Shown piece after piece: positions 16,555-25,237 of a stretch of DNA of 64,000 nucleotides. The number at the start of each line of letters is the position of its first letter. Position 1 is the stretch's first letter. The notes under the pieces were generated by a model, which searched no databases, was not told where the DNA came from, and saw only the letters and a program-made list of their open reading frames with translations. Origin of the DNA: VXNE01 sp963665455 (GTDB lineage Bacteria; Pseudomonadota; Gammaproteobacteria; Pseudomonadales; Azotimanducaceae); assembly GCA_963665455.1 (NCBI GenBank), contig OY762279.1, forward strand, positions 620,001-684,000, in the 5' to 3' direction. The position numbers were made by a program, and so were the translations under genes.

Positions 16555-17928
16555 ATGCACCGCAACCGCGGCGTCGGGACGGAACTCCGCGCCCTCGGCG
16601 TGCTGGCCGGACCGATCATCCTGACGCAGCTCTCCCAGATGGGCATGGGCGTGGTGGACGCCATCATGGCCGGGCGCGTGAGCGCCGTGGACTTGGCCGG
16701 CATCGCCCTCGGCGGCAATTTCTACTGGCCGGCGATGCTCCTGCTCTCCGGGATCGCGATGTCCGTTGCCCCGCTGGTCTCGCAGATGCACGGGGCGGGA
16801 CGGGAGGAGGAGGCCGGCGAGGTGGTCCGCCAGGCACTTTGGATCGCGCTCGGCGGCGGGCTGCTGATGGTCGGGGCGATGCAGTTCGGCGAGACGGCGT
16901 ATCGGCTGATCGGCGTCGATCCGGCGGCCATTCCGGTCGCGGCGGCCTATCTCTCGGCCATGAGTTTCGGCCTGGTGCCCGTGCTCGGCTACTTCGTGCT
17001 CCGCAATCTCTGTGACGGCATGTCGTGGACCACCCCGGCGATGGTGGTCGCCCTCTCGGGGCTCGCCCTGAAGGTGCCCCTCAACTATCTCTTCGTGTAC
17101 GGAGGGCTGGGCATCCCCGCAATGGGCGGCGTGGGCTGCGGCGTGTCCGGGGCCATTGTCATGTGGTGCGAGTTCCTGGCGATGGCCGGCATCGTGCGGT
17201 ATTCCCGGGTGAAGCGGGCCGGCACGTTCTCGCGCATTTCCGCGCCCGACTTCGCCCTCATCTGGCGGCTCATGCGCCTCGGGCTCCCCATCGGCATCAC
17301 CATCTTCTTCGAGGTGGCGGTCTTCTCCGTGGTCACGCTCCTGATCGGCCGGCTCGGGGTCGAGGCGGTCGCCTCGCACCAGGTGGCGTCGAACGTCGGC
17401 GGGATCACCTTCATGGTGCCCCTGGCCCTCGGCATGGCGGCGACCATCCGGGTGGGCTACAACGTCGGCGCGAACGACTATCCCGGCGCCCGCCGGTCGG
17501 CCTTCGTCGCGGTCGGAGCGTCGGCCGTGTTCGCCGTCGTGGCCGCGGGCGTCCTGCTCGGGCTCCGGCACGACATCGTCGGGGCCTACACGACGGACCC
17601 CGCCGTCATCGAGATCGCCGCCGGGCTGCTCCTGTTCGTGGCGCTCTACCAGTTCGTCGACGACACCCAGGTTACCGCCATGGGCGCCCTGCGCGGCTAC
17701 AAGGACGTGCGCGCGCCGATGCTCACCGCGCTCGTCGCCTACTGGGTGATCGCCCTGCCGGTCGGGGCGGTGCTCGGCTTCGGCCTGCTCGGCACCGTGG
17801 CCTGGGGCGTCGAGGGCTTCTGGGTGGGCCTCGTCGTCGGGCTCGCCGTGGCGTCGGTCGTCCTGCTCGCCCGGCTCGGTTGGCTCTCCCGGAACGAACG
17901 CCGCATTCGCGTGTTCGCGCTGGGCTGA
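16555..17928 (+). CDS. MATE family multidrug/cation efflux transporter (NorM-like)
   Basis: 457 aa with 12 predicted transmembrane helices in two similar halves, the standard MATE architecture. The first half starts LGVLAGPIILTQLSQMGMGVVDAIMAGRVSAVDLAG, which is the conserved MATE N-lobe. The second has RLGLPIGITIFFEVAVFSVVTLLIGRLGVEAVASHQVA and DTQVTAMGALRGYKDVRAP. It exports organic cations or drugs in exchange for sodium ions or protons; the substrate cannot be read. The ATG at 16555 gives the natural N-terminus; the in-frame sequence upstream overlaps the rubrerythrin promoter region. It converges on DoxX with a 14-nt gap. Confidence 0.93.
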   Translation: MHRNRGVGTELRALGVLAGPIILTQLSQMGMGVVDAIMAGRVSAVDLAGIALGGNFYWPAMLLLSGIAMSVAPLVSQMHGAGREEEAGEVVRQALWIALGGGLLMVGAMQFGETAYRLIGVDPAAIPVAAAYLSAMSFGLVPVLGYFVLRNLCDGMSWTTPAMVVALSGLALKVPLNYLFVYGGLGIPAMGGVGCGVSGAIVMWCEFLAMAGIVRYSRVKRAGTFSRISAPDFALIWRLMRLGLPIGITIFFEVAVFSVVTLLIGRLGVEAVASHQVASNVGGITFMVPLALGMAATIRVGYNVGANDYPGARRSAFVAVGASAVFAVVAAGVLLGLRHDIVGAYTTDPAVIEIAAGLLLFVALYQFVDDTQVTAMGALRGYKDVRAPMLTALVAYWVIALPVGAVLGFGLLGTVAWGVEGFWVGLVVGLAVASVVLLARLGWLSRNERRIRVFALG

Positions 17929-17942
17929 AGGCCCGTCGCGGG

Positions 17943-18509
17943 TTACTTCCTGGCGAACCAACGCCCGAGCCGGTGATCGAGCGCCAGCTTGCCGCCGCCC
18001 GAGAGGAGTAGCGGGACGAACATGAACAGGTAGATCACGGGCAGTTTGTAGTTGCCCGTGCAGTAGCCGTCCGCGCACTTCTCGCTGATGCGGTAGCCGT
18101 CGAAGAACTCCCCGAGGGAGCCGATGCCGACCGTGCGCCACGCACGCTCGCCGTCGATCACCTCGGCGACCTCCGGTAGATGCGCCGCGTAGATCGCGAC
18201 CAGCGTGATGACGATGAGGCTGGCGGCCACGTAGCGGGTGGCGAGGCCGACGATGAGCAGGGCGGCGCCGACCAGTTCGAACCAGGTCGCGAGGAACCAG
18301 TTGACCTCCACCGGCAGGATCGAGAACGGGAAGGGGAACTCAACGGAGCCGAACCAGTTCCTGCCGTGGTACTTCGTCAAGCCGCTGGTGAAGTACTCGT
18401 ACCCGAGCAGCAGCCGCAGCATCAGGAGCGAGACGTAGCCGCCGGCGACGGTGAGACGGCCGCGCAGGCGGGCCTCGAACTTGAGCAAGGGTGCGAGGGA
18501 TGATTCCAT
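17943..18509 (-). CDS. DoxX family membrane protein
   Basis: 188 aa with four hydrophobic segments (LLMLRLLLGYEYFTSGLTKY, NWFLATWFELVGAALLIVGL, AASLIVITLVAIYAAHL, PVIYLFMFVPLLLSGGGKLAL). The arrangement, LLLGYEYFTSGLxK near the N-terminus and GGGKLALDHRLGR at the end, fits the DoxX/quinone-binding membrane family. A soluble loop with CADGYCTGNYK sits between helices 3 and 4, an unusual small cysteine pair. The specific role is unknown; DoxX proteins are often tied to sulfur or oxidative stress systems. The start at 18509 is the first ATG in frame before the hydrophobic core; the ribosome-binding site is weak. The kinase gene starts 30 nt away on the other strand. Confidence 0.85.
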   Translation of the reverse strand: MESSLAPLLKFEARLRGRLTVAGGYVSLLMLRLLLGYEYFTSGLTKYHGRNWFGSVEFPFPFSILPVEVNWFLATWFELVGAALLIVGLATRYVAASLIVITLVAIYAAHLPEVAEVIDGERAWRTVGIGSLGEFFDGYRISEKCADGYCTGNYKLPVIYLFMFVPLLLSGGGKLALDHRLGRWFARK

Positions 18510-18539
18510 TCCGGTGGCCTGCTTGGGGGATGCCGTAGG

Positions 18540-19394
18540 TTGCCCAACGTCTCCGCTCTTGTCGATGGACCCGCGCGCGCCTGCTTCGCGCGCCTCGATC
18601 CCGGCCTGCCGGAGGATTGGCGCGCCTTGGCGGCGACCCTGGCGGCACGCTGGCGCGACGATGTGCCGGCGCGGGTTGCGCTCGCCGGAGGCCAGGGCGC
18701 GGGCAAGTCGACGCTGGCGCGGGCGATCGTCGCCGCGTGCGCGCACTTCGATCTCCGGGCCCTGGCGTTGTCGATCGACGACTTCTATCGCACCCGGGCG
18801 GAACGGCAGCGGCTGGCCGAGGCGGTGCATCCGCTGCTCGCCACCCGGGGCCCTCCCGGGACCCACGACATGGACCTCTGCGCGTCGGTCCTGGATGCCT
18901 TGGCCCGTCCGGAAGAGGCGGCGATTCCGGTCTTTGACAAGGGCGTGGACGACCGTTCCCCCAGCCCGCGTTTGGTGATGGGCCCGGTGGATGTCGTGCT
19001 GCTGGAGGGGTGGTGCGTGGGTGCCCGCCCGCAACCCCCGGACGCACTGCGGACGCCGGTGAACGCGCTGGAGGCCGAAGAGGACGTGGCCGGACGCTGG
19101 CGCGCCCACGTCAATGCCGCGCTGGCCGACGCCTACGCAGGCGTGTTCGGGAGCTTCGACGGCCTGATGTTCCTGCGCGTCCCCAACCTTGCGGCCGTGC
19201 GGCGCTGGCGGCTTGAGCAGGAGTCGGAACGGCCGCCCGGCCAACGCCTCGGACCCGAACAGATCGAGCGCTTCGTCGCCCACTACGAGCGGCTCACGCT
19301 CTGGATGCTGGAGGACCTGCCCGCGCGGGCGGACGTGCTGGTCGAGCTGGACGAGGCGCATCGGGTGCGTACGGTGCTGCTGGACCGGGTCTGA
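18540..19394 (+). CDS. P-loop kinase, D-glycerate 3-kinase / YggC-like
   Basis: 284 aa from a TTG at 18540, the only reasonable start before the conserved part. Walker A is GGQGAGKST (about residues 49-57). LSIDDFYRTRAER, LATRGPPGTHDMDL, FDKGVDDRSP and LEGWCVGARP form the signature of the glycerate-kinase (GLYK, plant type) and YggC/Tda10 subgroup of the PRK/CoaA kinase family. The likely reaction is ATP-dependent phosphorylation of D-glycerate or a related small acid. A 2-hydroxyacid dehydrogenase that could supply glycerate is at 27895, but not adjacent. It ends 12 nt before a putative regulator box of the next operon. Confidence 0.82.
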   Translation: MPNVSALVDGPARACFARLDPGLPEDWRALAATLAARWRDDVPARVALAGGQGAGKSTLARAIVAACAHFDLRALALSIDDFYRTRAERQRLAEAVHPLLATRGPPGTHDMDLCASVLDALARPEEAAIPVFDKGVDDRSPSPRLVMGPVDVVLLEGWCVGARPQPPDALRTPVNALEAEEDVAGRWRAHVNAALADAYAGVFGSFDGLMFLRVPNLAAVRRWRLEQESERPPGQRLGPEQIERFVAHYERLTLWMLEDLPARADVLVELDEAHRVRTVLLDRV

Positions 19395-19405
19395 CGCGAG
19401 CCCGA

Positions 19406-19422
19406 TTCAGGCTCGGTTCAGA
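19406..19422 (+). promoter_or_regulatory. Putative PhoP-type direct-repeat operator
   Basis: ATTCAG-N5-GTTCAG is a direct repeat with an 11-nt period, the spacing used by OmpR/PhoP-family regulators. It lies upstream of the PepSY-response regulator-kinase operon, so autoregulation is a reasonable inference. A TACAAT hexamer at 19494 may be the -10. Confidence 0.45.
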
Positions 19423-19538
19423 CGCTGGGCGCGACACTGCTCGGGACATTCCTCGTTCGCCGCCACCGCCCCGCGAGTGGTGTCGGCGAGGGGTACAATC
19501 CCGTGCGGGAGAGCGAGAACCGGCAGAGGCAAAAGACA

Positions 19539-19862
19539 GTGCGAACGGCCAGCAAACGCCCTGGACGCGCCGGCGCGACGGCACTGCTCCTGGCAACGCT
19601 TGCCCTGTACCCCGCGGCGGTCGCCGATGCCGCGGAGGGCGCGGCGGTGCGCCGGGCCGGCAACTTCGCGGCCACCGAACGGGCCGGCATCAGCAAGGAA
19701 CAGGCGGTGGGCGAGGTGCGGCGCCAATTCGATGGGCGGATCCTCTCCGCCACGGCCGTCGAGCGTGGCGGGAGGTTGGGCTTCCGCGTCCGGCTGCTGA
19801 CGGACGACGGCCGCGTGCGCAACGTCTACGTCGATAGCGCCGGGGTGACGCCGGAAGGCTGA
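19539..19862 (+). CDS. PepSY-domain periplasmic protein
   Basis: 107 aa from the GTG at 19539 (an alternative GTG at 19503 would add 12 residues). The N-terminal signal peptide is TALLLATLALYPAAVADA. The rest is one PepSY unit: ISKEQAVGEVRRQFDGRILSA, then GRLGFRVRLLTDDGRVRNVYVDSAGV. Small PepSY proteins like this precede PhoP/PhoQ-type two-component genes in many gammaproteobacteria and may modulate the sensor. It is 2 nt upstream of the response regulator gene, so the three genes form one operon. Confidence 0.85.
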   Translation: MRTASKRPGRAGATALLLATLALYPAAVADAAEGAAVRRAGNFAATERAGISKEQAVGEVRRQFDGRILSATAVERGGRLGFRVRLLTDDGRVRNVYVDSAGVTPEG

Positions 19863-19864
19863 CC

Positions 19865-20539
19865 ATGCGCGTTCTCCTCGTCGAGGACGAAATGCTCCTC
19901 CGGGCGCAGATCGACAGGTTCCTCCGGGACGCGGACTTCGTCGTTGATCGGGCGTCGGATGGCGAGGAGGGCCTGTACTACGGCAACGAGTACGACTACG
20001 ACGTGGCCGTGATCGACATCGGCCTGCCGAAACTCGGCGGCCTCGACGTGATCGCGCGGCTGCGGGCGGCGGGCCGGGACTTCCCGATCCTCATCCTGAC
20101 GGCGCGCGGCGACTGGCAGGACAAGGTGACGGGCCTGGAGACCGGCGCGGACGACTACCTGACCAAGCCCTTCCACATGGAGGAACTGCTCGCCCGGCTG
20201 AACGCCCTCATCCGCCGGACCCGTGGCCACGCCTCCCCGGTGATCTCCGCGGGCGCCCTGGTCCTCGACACCGGGCAGAAGTCCGTGCGCGTCGGGGGAG
20301 CGGCGGTCGAGTTGACGGCTTTCGAGTACCGCGTCCTGGAGTATCTGGCGATGAACGGGCCGCGCGTGGTCTCCAAAACGGAGCTCACGGAACACCTGTA
20401 TGAGCAGGACTTCGACCGGAACAGCAACGTCATCGAGGTGTTCGTTGGCCGGCTGCGCAGGAAGCTCGATCCCGACGGGGCGTCGCAGCCGATCCGCACC
20501 GTCCGCGGGCAGGGGTATCGGTTTGCGCCGGAGGGATGA
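19865..20539 (+). CDS. OmpR/PhoP-family response regulator
   Basis: 224 aa. The receiver domain has LLVEDEMLLR (acidic pocket), the phosphorylation site in VAVIDIGLPKLGG (D51), LTARGDW, and the conserved lysine in YLTKPFHMEELLAR. The C-terminal winged-helix DNA-binding domain has ELTAFEYRVLEYL, VVSKTELTEHLY, NVIEVFVGRLRRKL and IRTVRGQGYRF. It is closest in pattern to PhoP. It is located between a PepSY gene (2 nt) and the sensor kinase gene (7 nt). The start is ATG at 19865. Confidence 0.93.
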   Translation: MRVLLVEDEMLLRAQIDRFLRDADFVVDRASDGEEGLYYGNEYDYDVAVIDIGLPKLGGLDVIARLRAAGRDFPILILTARGDWQDKVTGLETGADDYLTKPFHMEELLARLNALIRRTRGHASPVISAGALVLDTGQKSVRVGGAAVELTAFEYRVLEYLAMNGPRVVSKTELTEHLYEQDFDRNSNVIEVFVGRLRRKLDPDGASQPIRTVRGQGYRFAPEG

Positions 20540-20546
20540 ACGCGGT

Positions 20547-21896
20547 ATGCCCAAAATACCCCGGAGCGCACTAAGCCTACAGACGCGGCTGATGGTGACG
20601 GTGGCCGTCGTGCTCGGGACGTTCCTCGCGTTGACGGCGTGGGTGCTCGAGCGGACCTTCGCCGCGACCGTGCTCTCCGGGGCGGAGCAACAGATGCGCC
20701 AGGTGGTCTACGGGCTGCTCGGCGCGGCGCAGGACCAAGGCGGCACCCTTCGGTTTTCGGACGAACTGGGCGATCCCCGGCTGTCGATGCCGGACTCGGG
20801 CCTCTATGCCCACGTGGAGGCCGCGGACGGAGACGCCGTCTGGCGCTCGCCGTCGCTTCTCGTCACCGGGATCGACGCGCCCCCCGGGCGACGGCCGCGC
20901 CCCGGCAGCGACAGCTTCGAGGAGGTGGCGGGCACGGCCTCGCCGGCCGGGCTCTTTCGCTACGCCTACACGGTCGTCTGGGAGGCCGCCGAGGATGCGG
21001 AACTGACGTTCTGGGTGTGGGCCGACCAAGCGCCCTTCCGGGCGGACATCGCACGTTTCCGGCGTGATCTGGGGCTTGGCCTCGTCGGGGCGACGTTGTT
21101 GCTCGTCGTCGCGCAGATGGCGGGGCTACGGTGGGGATTGCGGCCCGTGCGGCGGATGACGGGCCGGATCGGCGCGCTGCAGGCCGGGGAGCGCGGAGAC
21201 ATCGGGCTGGATTACCCGCGCGAACTCTCGGGCCTGGCCGGCACCCTCAATCGCTTCGTCGAGCGGGAGCGGGACAATAGGGAGCGCTATCGCCGGGCGA
21301 TGGGCGATCTGGCGCACAGCCTCAAGACGCCGATCACGGTGCTGAGCAATGCGAGCGTCACCTTGGCCCCGGAGGAACAGCGCCTCTTCGCGGAACAGCT
21401 CGAGCGCATGGAGAACACCGTCGCGCACCAGCTCTCCCGCGCCACGGCCCTGCGGCCCGTCGTGCCCCGGGAGACCGTGGAGGTCGGGCCCCTCGTGGAA
21501 CGGCTGCGAAGCACCCTCGACAAGGCGTATGCCGACAAGGGCGTCACCGTGGCGACGTCGGGCACCGCCCACGTCCGGGGTGACGAGCGCGACCTGTTGG
21601 AGATGCTCGGCAACCTGTTGGAGAACGCTTACAAGTACTGCCGGTCGGGCGTGCGCGTCGCGGTGCGGGACGGGGCCAGCGCCTGCGTGGTGGTCGAAGA
21701 CGACGGCCCCGGGGTACCGGTCGAGGCACGGGGCCGCGTGTTGGAACGCGGGGCCCGGGCCGACTCCGCGCACGCCGGACAGGGCATCGGACTTGCGGTG
21801 GTGGTCGAACTGGCCGCGGCGTACGAGGGCCGGCTGGAGATCTCCGACAGCGACCTCGGCGGTGCGCGGGTGACCTTGGAGATACCGCGGGCGTAA
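20547..21896 (+). CDS. PhoQ-like sensor histidine kinase
   Basis: 449 aa. TM1 is about residues 16-34 and a periplasmic sensor of about 140 residues follows. TM2 is about 175-195, then a HAMP-like segment (GLRPVRRMTGRIGALQAGE). The HisKA box is MGDLAHSLKTPITVL (H257). ATPase boxes are NLLENAYKYC (N), DDGPGVP (G1) and GQGIGLAVV (G2). The HSLKTPI form of the H-box is typical of PhoQ-type kinases. The sensor region has scattered acidic residues (EEVAG, EAAEDAE), which might bind divalent cations as in PhoQ (inference). It begins 7 nt after the response regulator stop. Confidence 0.92.
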   Translation: MPKIPRSALSLQTRLMVTVAVVLGTFLALTAWVLERTFAATVLSGAEQQMRQVVYGLLGAAQDQGGTLRFSDELGDPRLSMPDSGLYAHVEAADGDAVWRSPSLLVTGIDAPPGRRPRPGSDSFEEVAGTASPAGLFRYAYTVVWEAAEDAELTFWVWADQAPFRADIARFRRDLGLGLVGATLLLVVAQMAGLRWGLRPVRRMTGRIGALQAGERGDIGLDYPRELSGLAGTLNRFVERERDNRERYRRAMGDLAHSLKTPITVLSNASVTLAPEEQRLFAEQLERMENTVAHQLSRATALRPVVPRETVEVGPLVERLRSTLDKAYADKGVTVATSGTAHVRGDERDLLEMLGNLLENAYKYCRSGVRVAVRDGASACVVVEDDGPGVPVEARGRVLERGARADSAHAGQGIGLAVVVELAAAYEGRLEISDSDLGGARVTLEIPRA

Positions 21897-21913
21897 CAAA
21901 CAGCCCGGGTGCT

Positions 21914-24706
21914 TCAGCCGTCGACGACCTGGCGGACCGCCGCGAAGAAGCGTTTCCGAAGATCGGACCCCTCGTCCAGCCCGCCCGCGTGACCGCACCA
22001 CCGGGCGAGGAGCGCCTCGACATCAACGGCCGCGCGCTCGCGCACGCCGATTCCGCCTTGGAGCCGCGCCATCTGGACCTCCAGCCGCAACTCCTGGTCG
22101 CTCTCCGGCGATTCCGTCCCGGCGCCGACTTCCGCCTCGATGGTGACGCGGCGCAGCGCTTCCTCATCGGACTCCGCCGCTTCTGGGGAGAGCCGGGCCG
22201 CGAATAGATCGCGAAGGTCTCCGGCGCGCCCCTCCCAGTCCGCCGTCGAGGCGTCCTCGCGCTCGATCCGTGCGAGTTCCGCGTCCAGGGCGTCGATCCG
22301 GTCCACGCGCGCGAGCTGCTCGATGATCGGTTGGCGGTTCCGCCGCAGCGTGACTTCCCGCTCCAGCTCGGAGAGCGCCCGCTCCAGGCGCCGGTCGATG
22401 TCCCTGGGCAGACGCCCGAGCGACTCCACCCTGCGCCGGTACTCGGCCACCCGGCGGGGATCGGTCGGGGCCGTGGTCTCCGCCGCGCGTTCCGCCTCGA
22501 TCTCGTCGATCAGCACGTGCGCGTCGGCGACGGCCGCCGTGGTGCGCGAACGGCGCTCGTCGCGCTGGGCGTCCCGGGCCTGGAACACGTCGTCGCAAAT
22601 GCCGCGAAACTCCTTCCAGAGCTGCTGGTCCGCCCGCCGCGGGGTGGTGCCCACCTGCTTCCAGTCGGCCTGCAGCCGCTTCATGAGGTCGATTTGCGCG
22701 GTCAGTGGCCCGTCGTCCTCCACGGCTTGGCGGGCCGCGTCGACGATGGCCTGCTTGGCCGCGACGTTGCCGTCCCATTCCACCTTTAGGTGCCCGTAGA
22801 TCGCGTCGGTGACGGCCTTGAAGCGCTTGTCGAGCTTCTTGCCGGGCGACCGGTCCACGGGATGGTAGCTACGCCATTCCGCGCGGGCCTGCCGCAGGAT
22901 ATGTTCGACGCCCCGGTAGTCGGCGTTGTCCCAGTCGTTCTCCGCCACGAAGGCCTCGAGCTGGGTGCAGATGGTCTCCCGCTGCTCCAGGTTGAAGCGG
23001 CGTTCTTCGGCGAGGGCGGAGAAGTGCCGGCGGCACGGCTCGAACGCGCGGTCGGCGGCGGTGTTGAAGCGATCCATCAGTGCGCGGTCGGCCGCGGAAC
23101 GGATCCGGCCCAGCGCCCGGACGCGGCCACGCAACTCCTTGATGCGCGCCATCTGGGCATCCGGGGCCAGGGGCGTGTCGGCGATGGCCTCGATCTCCTC
23201 GCACAGGGTCTCCCGCTTGCCGCGCTCGGCGAACGACTGCCAGTCGGCGAGTTCCCGCAGCCGGGCCGAGCGGCTCCCGAGCCGACCCGCCGGGCCGTCC
23301 TGGGCGGACCGGGGGAGGCGGTGAATCCATCGATTTGCTTCCGCCTGCAGGCGGTTGGCCTCGTTCACCTCCCCGGCCTCGACGGCTTGTTCCATGGCCT
23401 CGATGGCGTTGGCGATCTCGTCCTGGATGGCGGAAAAAGCCTCGTGCCACTTCTCGTCGAGGGCGCGCAGCTCCCGTTCCCGGGCGGACACCTCGTCCAT
23501 CCATCGCGGACGCGGAACGTCCTCCGGCCAGTCCGCCGCCGCGACCAATTCCGCCGCGCGTGCGGCGATGCGGCGCGACTCCCCCTGACGCCGCCAGACC
23601 GCCGCGTAGTCCTCGTCGGTCTCGGGTGGCTTGAAGGTGGTGTCCACGGCGAGCACCGCATCCGCGTCCGCGCGCCGCGCGTTGGCCCGCTCGAGGGCGT
23701 CGATCAACGCATGGGCGCGGTGGTAGCGGTCGCGGAACGCGCGGGCCTCGGGGTCCGCGGGCGGTTCGCGGTCGGCATGTTCGCTCCAGCGGGCCTGCAG
23801 CTCCCGCAGCCGGGCCGTGATGTCGGTGGTCTGCGTATAGGCATCCGGATCGTCGGCGATGCCCTGTTCGAGGGAGGCGAGATCGGCCAGAAGACTGTCG
23901 AAGGACCTGAGGGCGAGCCCGTCCTCGCCGGTCGGGGGCCCCGCCGGCGCGGTGAGTTCGGGCAGGCGGAAGCGCGAGCGCAAAGCCTCGACCGGCGCGC
24001 CGGGATCGTTGAAGGGTTCGAGGGCCTGGGCATTGCCCTCCAAACCCTCCGTCAGGGTGTTCCACTCCCGCCGCAGCACGTCGCAGCGTGCCGCGAGCTG
24101 CGGATCGTCGGCCCGCACGCGCTCCGCGGAGGCGATCAGGGACTCGGCGCGCGCGGCGAGTTCGTCCCGCTCCTGGCGCAGCCGCTTGAGTTCGGCAAGG
24201 CGTTCGCGCGCCAAGCGGTGGACGGCCTTGTCGCGGGTGCGCGCCGCCTGTTCGAGCGCCGTCAGCCAAGCCTCGTCGTGGACGCTCCGGGCGATCGACA
24301 AGCGGGCCTCGATGTCCGGCACGCCGAGGAGCGCCCGTGCGCCTGCCCCGGGATCGCCGATCGCCACGAGGGACTCCGGCGCGGGCTGCCGCCGGAACCG
24401 GGCAATGGTGACCTCGCGATGGCGCGCGAAGGCATGGTCGGTGCCGAGGTCCGCCAAGCGGTCGGCAACGGCGGCAACGGTGGCCGCGCGTTCGGCCGCC
24501 AACGCAGCTTCGAGGAGGGCTCCGAGGGTGTCGGGCGCGTCGATCCGCACGATGGCGGCGGCGCGTACCTGCGGGTCAGCGTCGTCTTGGGCGACCTTCT
24601 CGAACGTGCCCTGTTCGGATGCGTCGAGGGCGAGCACGGCCTCGCGGCGGCGCGCGGCGTCCGCGTCCGTCAGCTTCGGCTTGCGTCTGAACCATCTCGA
24701 CAGCAT
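21914..24706 (-). CDS. DUF349 repeat protein, long coiled-coil-like
   Basis: 930 aa, soluble, highly charged and helical. Starting about residue 280 there are at least four DUF349-type three-helix repeats, recognised by L-x-x-x-W or L-x-x-D-W-K followed by an acidic/aromatic W-K/R-x-F (for example LQADWKQVGTTPRRADQQLWKEF split over residues about 685-705, and WRSYHPVDRSPGKKLDKRF). The N-terminal part (residues 1-180) is HEAT-like (DADPQVRAAAIVRI). DUF349 proteins are widespread in gammaproteobacteria and lack a firm function. The start ATG at 24706 is clear. It converges on the sensor kinase gene with a 17-nt gap. Confidence 0.88.
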   Translation of the reverse strand: MLSRWFRRKPKLTDADAARRREAVLALDASEQGTFEKVAQDDADPQVRAAAIVRIDAPDTLGALLEAALAAERAATVAAVADRLADLGTDHAFARHREVTIARFRRQPAPESLVAIGDPGAGARALLGVPDIEARLSIARSVHDEAWLTALEQAARTRDKAVHRLARERLAELKRLRQERDELAARAESLIASAERVRADDPQLAARCDVLRREWNTLTEGLEGNAQALEPFNDPGAPVEALRSRFRLPELTAPAGPPTGEDGLALRSFDSLLADLASLEQGIADDPDAYTQTTDITARLRELQARWSEHADREPPADPEARAFRDRYHRAHALIDALERANARRADADAVLAVDTTFKPPETDEDYAAVWRRQGESRRIAARAAELVAAADWPEDVPRPRWMDEVSARERELRALDEKWHEAFSAIQDEIANAIEAMEQAVEAGEVNEANRLQAEANRWIHRLPRSAQDGPAGRLGSRSARLRELADWQSFAERGKRETLCEEIEAIADTPLAPDAQMARIKELRGRVRALGRIRSAADRALMDRFNTAADRAFEPCRRHFSALAEERRFNLEQRETICTQLEAFVAENDWDNADYRGVEHILRQARAEWRSYHPVDRSPGKKLDKRFKAVTDAIYGHLKVEWDGNVAAKQAIVDAARQAVEDDGPLTAQIDLMKRLQADWKQVGTTPRRADQQLWKEFRGICDDVFQARDAQRDERRSRTTAAVADAHVLIDEIEAERAAETTAPTDPRRVAEYRRRVESLGRLPRDIDRRLERALSELEREVTLRRNRQPIIEQLARVDRIDALDAELARIEREDASTADWEGRAGDLRDLFAARLSPEAAESDEEALRRVTIEAEVGAGTESPESDQELRLEVQMARLQGGIGVRERAAVDVEALLARWCGHAGGLDEGSDLRKRFFAAVRQVVDG

Positions 24707-24800
24707 GGACTCGCTCCGTCATGGGGCGGTGACCGGCGCTTGGCGTTCGGCCGGCGCCGGCGGGGCCGGTTGGCGCGTTCCCGCGCGGCAATGGGGCGGG

Positions 24801-25040
24801 CTATAGGGAGTTGTGGGTCCCATCGCAGAGGGGCTTCCCATTGCTGTGCTTGCATCCGCAGAAATACAGCGTCCGAGCCGCGTCCGCCTCGTAGGGCATC
24901 GGCGTGAACTCGGTGCCCTGGTGCGATCCATCGCAGAACGGCTGGTTGGCGCTCTTGCCGCACGCACACCAGAAGTACTTGCGCCCGGCCTCGACTTCCA
25001 CGGGAAACGGGGCTTTCTGGGCGATGTTGGGGGTTGCCAT
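24801..25040 (-). CDS. CDGSH iron-sulfur domain protein (double motif)
   Basis: 79 aa. Two mitoNEET-type 2Fe-2S motifs are present: CACGKSANQPFCDGSH and CGCKHSNGKPLCDGTH, each with C-x-C-...-C-D-G-(S/T)-H ligands. Tandem CDGSH proteins are small soluble redox or cluster-transfer proteins. The start ATG at 25040 follows AAGGAG. It lies 94 nt upstream of the DUF349 gene and divergent from the hydrolase gene. There is no transmembrane segment, unlike mitochondrial mitoNEET. Confidence 0.94.
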   Translation of the reverse strand: MATPNIAQKAPFPVEVEAGRKYFWCACGKSANQPFCDGSHQGTEFTPMPYEADAARTLYFCGCKHSNGKPLCDGTHNSL

Positions 25041-25237
25041 GACGACTCCTTGCGTTCCTTTCTTCTGCGCCTTCTCTGTCCCGGCGGGATGCGCATCCGC
25101 ACGATCCGCCGGTCCGCTGGCTCCCGTCACTTTAACCGGAAACGCCGCGCCGGGGGGAGTGGAGTTAGCGATGGGGAGATTCCGGGACCGGAGGCCGTGA
25201 TAGTAGTATGGCCGCTCACGCCTCGGGGGGACGAGCG

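Noticed and set aside
16357..18141. 594-aa minus-strand reading frame opposite the MATE gene
   Set aside because: His/Asp/Gly-rich antisense translation; the MATE frame has 12 TM helices and family motifs.
22790..24907. 705-aa plus-strand frame opposite the DUF349 gene
   Set aside because: Antisense shadow; no ribosome-binding site and no recognisable domain.
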